A stretch of 64,000 bases of DNA from Fulvia fulva. Lineage: Eukaryota; Ascomycota; Dothideomycetes; Mycosphaerellales; Mycosphaerellaceae. How positions within the stretch are numbered: the first letter of the stretch is position 1; the number at the start of each line of letters is the position of its first letter. The notes beneath the pieces are model-generated. The model saw only the letters and a program-made list of their open reading frames with translations, was not told the DNA's origin and made no database searches. The stretch spans positions 930,001-994,000 of the forward strand of contig NC_063022.1 in the NCBI RefSeq assembly GCF_020509005.1, given 5' to 3'. Below, in pieces: positions 58,006 through 64,000 of the stretch. Made by a program: the position numbers and the translations under genes.

Positions 58006-59922
58006 TCCCTAGATATATAGTCTCCTATACAGTTCGAGTAGGCCTACTTATTTGTACACGTGTAGGTTTGGTGTCTATACTATTAGCATTTGAAGCATTA
58101 GAAGACACGAAAGGATAAGGAGTGCTTTTCTACTATCTTAAGGCTATATTACTAGACTAGGCCTTATTCTATCGCTAGATCCGCCGCTTTCGCGTCTTAT
58201 AGCTATACTATTAGCGCCGAGGCCTTCTTGCCTTCTGGCCATTTCCTATAGAGCTAAGTCGCCTTCTAGATTAGAGAGTTAAGAGTGACCGGGTTGTCCT
58301 CTTAGAGAGCGCGTAGGTGACCCTAGTTAGTTAGGTCAAACTCCTTAGGTATATCGTGGACTAGGATCGTGAATTGTTTCGTTAAGACCTTCGCTAATGC
58401 CGTAACCTTAGATACCTACTATAGCTGTGCCTCTAGGTGCCTCCTAGTAGTAGTAGAGCTAGTATAGATCTATAGAGTGCCGTTAGACTATTAGTTCACT
58501 ACGACCACCCCTAGTTAGTTAATTCGTTAGGCGAGCTCCTTATTCGATAGCTTCGTAACTTCGGCCTAGTCTTCCTTTGCTATAATACGGATCGTAAATA
58601 CATCGTACGTTAGGCGGGGGCCTAGTATCGATACCGCGACTAATGCCTAGCTATAGGGGTGTTGATTCCGGGTGGCCTTACTAATCGCCTAGGACGTCGT
58701 CCTTATTTCTTGTTACCCTCGGTAATACGACAGTATAAGCGCCGTGCGTAGCTAAGTAATCATTACCTATAGAGACCGGTAAGGGAGCTGATCGTTAGTT
58801 TCTATACTTTTTGCGTCCTCTATAAGTTGCTACTAGTTGTCTTAGTAAGGAAGGAATCGTATTTAGTAAGCTAGCTACGAGATAAGGTAACAAGTCTTAA
58901 CCGCGCTTTCCTACTTATCTAGTACTACCGTATAGCCTCGTTTCGAGAGGTTAGCCCGGAGCAAAAGCTTCCCTCTACGCCCTCCCTCCCTATTTGCTCC
59001 TTAAGCCAATATCCACCTCTATAGGCCTAAGCCCTTTAGTACTCTCTATTGACCGACATACGTATCCGTCCTCTCGGGCTATATAGACAGTGTCAGCCGT
59101 CGCTACTAGTATACACTACGCCCTAGGTTTTGACGCCCTTTGCGTTACCGTAGCCTATCTCTAGAAAGCGGCCGTCTATACCTCGTAGGTTTACTCGGGG
59201 CACACACTACGCCGGGTAGCGTACTCCTTACGTTTCTACCTACTAACTAATATAAAGTTCCTTATTACCCTGCCCTCGATCCTCCCCGATTATAGAACTA
59301 ATCCACTTATATTATACGTCTTTTCCCCGTCCTAATAGCCGTCTTTTCCTTACTTAGGCTATAGTCTTTTCCTCGTCGCAATCCACTATATTAGACTAGG
59401 TACGTTATGTAGCGGGATAGGTAGTACCTTAGGCAAAACCCTCGTTCCTATACCGGGTGTTTAATAGGCCCTTATAGGCTTCGTCCCGTGTCTACCTACC
59501 TACCGTATTGCCCGCTAGTAAACACTAGATTGTTTCGTAGTCCGCTCGACGCCGTTATATAGTCCGCTTAGTTATTGTTCTATAGTCCGCTCGTCTAATG
59601 TTCGTCGCTTAGCCCGCTCGGTTTATAGTCTCCGGAGGCAAAAATTCTGTACTTATACTAGAGGTGTCCTGTCGAGCGTATAGGCCACGGTTCCGCGCCC
59701 TTCTTATACGTAGAAAGAAGAGGGACTCGCTCCCGATACGAGTATACGCTCGTCGGATAGTTTTTATACCCGTTTTACTAGTAGTCCTCTATTCGCCGCG
59801 GCTTCGCCTACGTTACGCGCCTGTCGCGCCTACGACGCTCTAGCGTAAGAATACTTGGCTCTCTCGTAGCTAGACGAGAGGTTCGTAGCCGACACTACGT
59901 ATAGGTGATTCTCGTCGTCGAC
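58006..59922 (-). pseudogene. LINE-D ORF1 N-terminal part and 5' UTR (copy 2 from 58021)
   Basis: This is the native 5' part of LINE-D. The coding strand at about 58020-58110 reads CFKC-stop-stop-YRHQTYTC, a CCHC knuckle, then NCIGD. The frame continues across the insertion site (58006-58020 into 55692 and below) with RRYANCPGHYLSYSTEC. The join is therefore colinear and 58006-58020 is genuine LINE-D sequence. Upstream of the knuckles lies the rest of ORF1 and a long 5' UTR. Confidence 0.85.
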
Positions 59923-59936
59923 CTCGAGTATCGAAT

Positions 59937-62117
59937 AGTAATAGCGTACGCCGTGGACTAGGGGCTTAAGGTAGTAATTAATATACTATAGAAAGGTAAC
60001 GTAATCCCGCTACTTCTTTAAAAGGCGAAGGTATACCTAGTATACTATAAGGTAGAAGGAGACATACTTTACGTCCGTAATTAGTACGGCGACTAGAGCT
60101 TATAGGTACCGGATAACTAGAAGCTACGGACTCGAATAGTAAAGATGAACTACGACGTACTAGTAGTAGGCTATCCTAGTAGAGCCCGTATATATAAGCT
60201 CGTAGTACGTAAATTCTACTGGCCTAGCTTAGTAAGATTAGTACGTAGATATACCGTAAATTGCCGAGTATACCGTACGACGAAATCTCTATATACCTAA
60301 CTACCTAGATAATTATATCTACTTTCTATACTAGAACGACCTTAGCGCTATATATTAGTCGACTTTATAGTCGACTTACTAGATAGCGAACTCGACGGCA
60401 TAACTTATAATAATATTATAACCGTTACGGACCGCTTGACGAAAGAAGTAGAACTTATTCCTATTAGAGCTATAACGGCAAAGAATGTAGCGCGCCTATT
60501 CTTAAAGTACGTATTAAGTCGACGTAGGCTCCCGGACACGATCACCTCTAATAGAGGAAAACAGTTTATCGTAACTTTCTAGAAGTAGTTATATAAGATA
60601 CTACGGATTTAACGTAAGCTAAGTTCATTATATCACCCCGAGACAGACGGTTAGTCTAAGCGTACTAATTAGAATATAGAACAGTACTTACGCGCCTACG
60701 TTAATAAGGTATAGAGCGACTAGGCTAAATGGCTATACCTAGCTTAGTTTACTATTAATAACTATATATTAGAGACTACCGGTGTCTTACCTTTCTACGT
60801 AAACCTTAGATATAACCCCGAGTTTACGGAACGTATCGACTTATAGGTAGGCGGGGATCGCCGCTAGATAACGACTCTTTAGCGACTCGATAGCAAATCC
60901 GCCGAAGTAATCGCCCGACGCCTTTACGAGCTATATTAGTTCCTCTAAGAGAACATAAGAATGTCCTAAGCCTTATAAGCTAAGGCCGCTAACTAATATC
61001 GCCGTATCTCGCCCGACTATAAGGTAGGCGATTAGGTATTCCTTAGTACGAAGAACATCCGTACGACACGCCCTTCTAAGAAACTAGATCGACGATATAC
61101 TAGACTATACTAGATCGTAAAAGTCATGCCCTCGAAGCTCTCCTATAAGCTAAAGCTCTCCGATACGTTAGCTAGACTCGATAACTATTTCTATACGTCG
61201 CTACTATAGCGCGCCGACGATACTAACCTACCGCCGCTAGAGAGATAGTACCTTATACCGCCGCTACCCGTAGTTATAGTTCCTAATACGACGGGAGCTA
61301 ATACGGAGGCCGATATTATAGCGGTACCCGCGGCGATCGAGTACGAGGTAGATAAGATCTTAGATATATATACGAGGAAGCGTACTAGGGAGGTAAAGAA
61401 GGGGTATAAGCGTAAGGTCGATATATAGTATAAGGTATAATAGGTCGGATATTAGGATATAGAGGATAGTGAAACTTAGTAACCTACTAAGGAACTATTT
61501 ACGAGGGTAGCCGCCGCTATTATAGACTTTTACTATAACCGGCCGGAGTTGTCTACGCCTATAGGTTTCGTAGCTCTATCTAACTAGTTACCGCTAGACG
61601 CTAAGGTACTCGGACTTAATACGATTAGGATTAATAGAGATACCGTTATAAATAAGTCGACTCGAGCCTTACCTTTAATAGAATCTAATCCGTATATATT
61701 TACTACGTACCGCTATATAAGTTAGGTTACGGGAAAGCCTACTCTCGTAACTAGGGTTACCGGTATAAGTAAAACTCGCCGCCCTTAGCTCTACGACCGT
61801 AACGGTATTTATACCGATACTAAACTAGGACCCGTAGGGCCTATAATAATACCTAACCGTAGTTATAAGGATTATACGCGAGTGCTCGCCGAAGACAGGC
61901 TTAGGCCTAGGGCGTACTAGCTAACTAAGTAACGTGTTTCGTAAACGGTAAAGGCTAAAGATAAGGAGGCTATACGGTAGATAGAGTAAGATCTAGAGAA
62001 TAACTAGGCTTTTATAAGGGTATAGAGTTTAACGAGCAAGTGGCCGTATAAGACAGTAGGCGCACGAGTGAATATAGACGCTTAGAGGACTAAGACGACT
62101 TTTAAGAGAGGGGGTAC
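59937..62117 (+). pseudogene. pol: Gypsy-B integrase and chromodomain, RIPped
   Basis: This is the continuation of Gypsy-B pol after LINE-D. The integrase zinc region and core lie at about 60.1-60.9 kb (DFIVDLLDSELDGI, then HYHPETDG at about 60630-60650). The C-terminal part follows. A chromodomain lies at about 61395-61500: KKGYKRKVDI-stop-YKV, then EDSET. A long tail runs to a polypurine tract at about 62104-62114. TAG/TAA stops are throughout. Confidence 0.82.
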
Positions 62118-62301
62118 TATTCCGGGCTACCCGCGACCCTTTACTACCGAAGCGTCGGCCCGACTATTCCGCGGACCTTCCGTATCGGGTTAGCGCGGCT
62201 TAGTATAACTATATAGCTTCGCCGCGCCTCGCGCTCCTCTTTCGTAGCTTCGTAGAATAAGAACTATCTCTCTCGGACCCTATAGTACGCGCGCCCTTAT
62301 A
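62118..62301 (+). repeat. Gypsy-B 3' LTR (184 bp)
   Basis: This is the partner of 47507-47690. It starts TATTCCGGGC after the purine tract and is followed by AACTT (62302-62306), the second target duplication. Confidence 0.92.
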
Positions 62302-62306
62302 AACTT

Positions 62307-62384
62307 CCTATTAATTGGGTTCGGCGGGATCGGCTTCGTATTATTCGTCGTCGACAATTCGGATCGGTAGTTTTACGGGTTATA
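62307..62384 (-). pseudogene. pol: Gypsy-F pol, small middle piece
   Basis: This continues Gypsy-F from 47501 and aligns with Gypsy-C around 8070-8130. It ends at the LINE-D fragment, where TACGGGTTATA (62374-62384) is nearly repeated at 63004-63014. Confidence 0.65.
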
Positions 62385-63003
62385 GATAGATAGATTTGTT
62401 ATTCCCCTGTTCTAGGACCCTATCCGGCCTATATAGGTATATATCTATTGTTATATATAAAGGGAAACCCGAATAGGTGAAAACCCTTCCCGCCCCTAAC
62501 TACTCCTTATCTAGATTAGCTTTCCCCCTAAACGTACGTAGTCTATATCACTACCCTATTAGCCCCCGCTCCTAGCCGGTCTTCTCGCGCTACGTCGTGC
62601 CTTCTCTTCCTATACTACTCCTACTAGGCGGTACTGTTCTAGCTAGCCCTTCTCTAGTATCTAGTTCGTGATGCGCCGTAGGTCCTTAGCGTTATTAAGA
62701 AGTGCCGTAATCGTCCGGTTCCTCGCCTTTACTATCTACTCCCCCCTTCCTAGCGACCACCTCGGATAGACGAGGAGTACGTACCGTACGTTCTAGGAGC
62801 GATAGCCGTAGGGGTAGCTAGTATTCGTATATCCTAGAATCTTCCTCTATAATAGGTACCCCTAGAGGCCGATATATTTGCTTCGTAGTTAGGTTGCTAT
62901 ACTACTCTATACCCTTATAAGGCGGTAGTAGATAAGCTTCGGGGGGTGCTTAACCGCGGATTTCGTAGCTAACTATTCCTTAGGTTATCCCGCTAGCTAA
63001 GTG
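62385..63003 (-). mobile_element. LINE-D 3' fragment, 5'-truncated insertion (619 bp)
   Basis: This matches the LINE-D 3' end (51832 to about 52450), including the GATA tail, the 3' UTR and the C-terminal end of ORF2. Imperfect 11-bp duplication TACGG(G/A)TTATA flanks it. Differences from 51832-52450 are transitions. It shows that the LINE-D family moved more than once here. Confidence 0.88.
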
Positions 63004-64000
63004 TACGGATTATATCTATCCTATAACCGGCGGATAAACTAGTATAAGAAGGTGTAAGTAGAAGCAATTATTAATATTTAAAGTATGTAGGAGCTCTACT
63101 TTATAAGTATTGCCCGGTAGTACCTCCGTAATTACGTATAGTCTAGACTACTTTACGTCTATCTTATAAGAAGGTCTCTCTATCGTCTAGTTCTTAGTGC
63201 TTACCTATACTTCGTCGCCTTTAGCGTACCGTAGTATAGGTATACGCGTCTAGTTTACGTACTTAGCTTAGACTACTTATACTAAGGCTATCTACTATCG
63301 TAACTATTAGTATATCTCTTATATCTTAGCCGTAAACTTGTCCGCGGACTCGGCGTCTAGTCGCTATTTGTATAGTATTAGTAGTATAGGCAAGTCTAAG
63401 TCGAACTTAGAGAACCTTAGATTACGCCTAGTATTAGTATAGAATAGCGAGACGCCTATTATTACGGACACTATATTATTTGCTATAAACTTAGCTAATA
63501 GAGTCTAATCTAGCTAGTCGTCCTAGGTATAGTTAATAAAGATACGTAGGTATTGCTCTATTACTTTATTCGTGTTCCCCGACTGTCTATCTATTTCTAG
63601 GTAGAACGACGAAGATAGCTTTCGACTAATACTAAGTAGCGCGTATATCCTATACTAGAATACGGAAACCTATTACGTACTACGATCCGAGACAATAGAC
63701 TTCGGGAGCCTATATCTACTAAATATATACTTAAGGAATACTAGTACGTAATACTCTACTATTATCGAGGTAATAGGAATAATATATCGCTCTGTAGTTA
63801 GGCGATATATAACGGTTATAATGTTCTCGTACGTTTGTCCGTCGACTACGCTTATTCCCTTCGGTAGTTTGACTACGAAGTTAATAGAGATATCTATAAA
63901 ATAGGTATAGTATATATATACACGGAAGTCAGGACACGAAATAGAGAAGGAGGAAGGACTAATATAGTATATAAAGGTATATAGTAGAATAGTGTTTAGT
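63004..64000 (-). pseudogene. pol: Gypsy-F integrase region, RIPped, runs off the window
   Basis: This is minus-strand pol. Near 63030-63110 the frame reads YKVELLHTLNINN, the conserved segment after the integrase core in Gypsy elements. At about 63500-63620 it reads FYLEIDRQSGNTNKVIEQYL, the end of the integrase core (relic of H-x-QTDGQ). The rest of Gypsy-F (RT, gag, 5' LTR) should lie to the right. Confidence 0.8.

Larger units (their letters stand above)
51832..59922 (-). mobile_element. LINE-D, full-length RIPped LINE, interrupted by a chimeric insertion
   Basis: This is a minus-strand LINE inserted in Gypsy-B with the 14-bp duplication CTCGAGTATCGAAT at 51818-51831 and 59923-59936. It has a GATA tail at 51832-51842. 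Removing the insert at 55693-58005 leaves about 5.8 kb: ORF2 about 52.0-55.3 kb, ORF1 about 55.3-55.69 plus 58.0-58.9 kb, and a long 5' UTR to 59922. The 5' end reads GTCGACGACGAGAATCACC on the coding strand. The same 5' end recurs in the inserted copy, so it is probably the true transcription start. Confidence 0.88.

Noticed and set aside
58006..58020. Filler from LINE-D ORF2 at the chimeric junction
   Set aside because: It shares the word CCCTAGATATATAG with ORF2 at about 52690, but the ORF1 zinc-knuckle frame runs through it continuously, so it is native ORF1 sequence.
57912..58118. 68-codon plus-strand frame across the LINE-D duplication junction
   Set aside because: It spans a target duplication and the antisense of ORF1; chance open frame.
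56088..59922. Simple tandem duplication of 1.9 kb by unequal crossing-over
   Set aside because: The LINE-A 3' fragment and the 16-bp target duplication bracket copy 1, which requires an insertion event. Simple duplication would not create them.
1..64000. tRNA or rRNA genes
   Set aside because: I found no convincing tRNA cloverleaf boxes or rRNA segments on either strand; a covariance-model scan would be the decisive test.

Overview
The window looks like a transposon-packed, AT-rich block from a filamentous ascomycete (Pezizomycotina). Four things point there: Tad1-type LINEs with a zinc-knuckle ORF1 and an endonuclease/RT ORF2; Ty3/Gypsy elements, one family with a chromodomain; a HET-NACHT gene and a GH18 chitinase; and almost universal loss of CpA/TpG in favour of TpA, with TAG stops replacing Trp and Gln codons. 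The last is the mark of repeat-induced point mutation (RIP). Nearly all coding capacity here is RIP-killed transposon. Only three stretches read as normal coding sequence: LINE-A ORF2 with its partial ORF1, a small secreted Cys-rich protein, and the HET half of an NLR-like gene.

Left block, 1-35.4 kb. Gypsy-A (minus) runs from the left edge to its 184-bp 5' LTR at 6826-7009. A Copia element (minus, LTRs 7033-7270 and 24178-24415) is split by Gypsy-C (minus, 7528-19365, 150-bp LTRs, 5-bp duplication CCTAT). Gypsy-C is itself split by an unmutated solo LTR (10647-11089, duplication TAATA) and by an unmutated, 5'-truncated LINE-A (12348-16527, 15-bp duplication). Then come a RIPped LINE-B fragment on the plus strand (24416-25964) and Gypsy-H (minus), which carries a partly RIPped LINE-B (27460-32403).

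Gene island, 35.4-44 kb. It holds a GH18 chitinase pseudogene, a 479-bp MITE with 41-bp inverted repeats, a 242-bp fold-back element, an intact candidate secreted effector, and a HET-NACHT gene whose 5' third is clean and whose NACHT part is full of TAG stops.

Right block, 44-64 kb, is a deep nest. LINE-G (plus) disrupts the HET-NACHT gene. It is cut by Gypsy-F (minus, from 46865 past the right edge), which is cut by Gypsy-B (plus, 47507-62301), which is cut by LINE-D (minus, 51832-59922), which is cut by a chimeric LINE insertion (55693-57989). That insertion joins 395 bp of LINE-A 3' end to an extra 1902-bp copy of LINE-D's own 5' end. Its breakpoint lies 15 bp from the insertion site, which suggests template switching onto a LINE-D transcript.

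Relative ages follow from the nesting and the mutation load. RIP killed the host elements first. The LINE-A copy at 12.3-16.5 kb and the solo LTR arrived later or escaped. The island genes sit between these silenced blocks, and RIP appears to have spread into the NLR-like gene from the element next to it.
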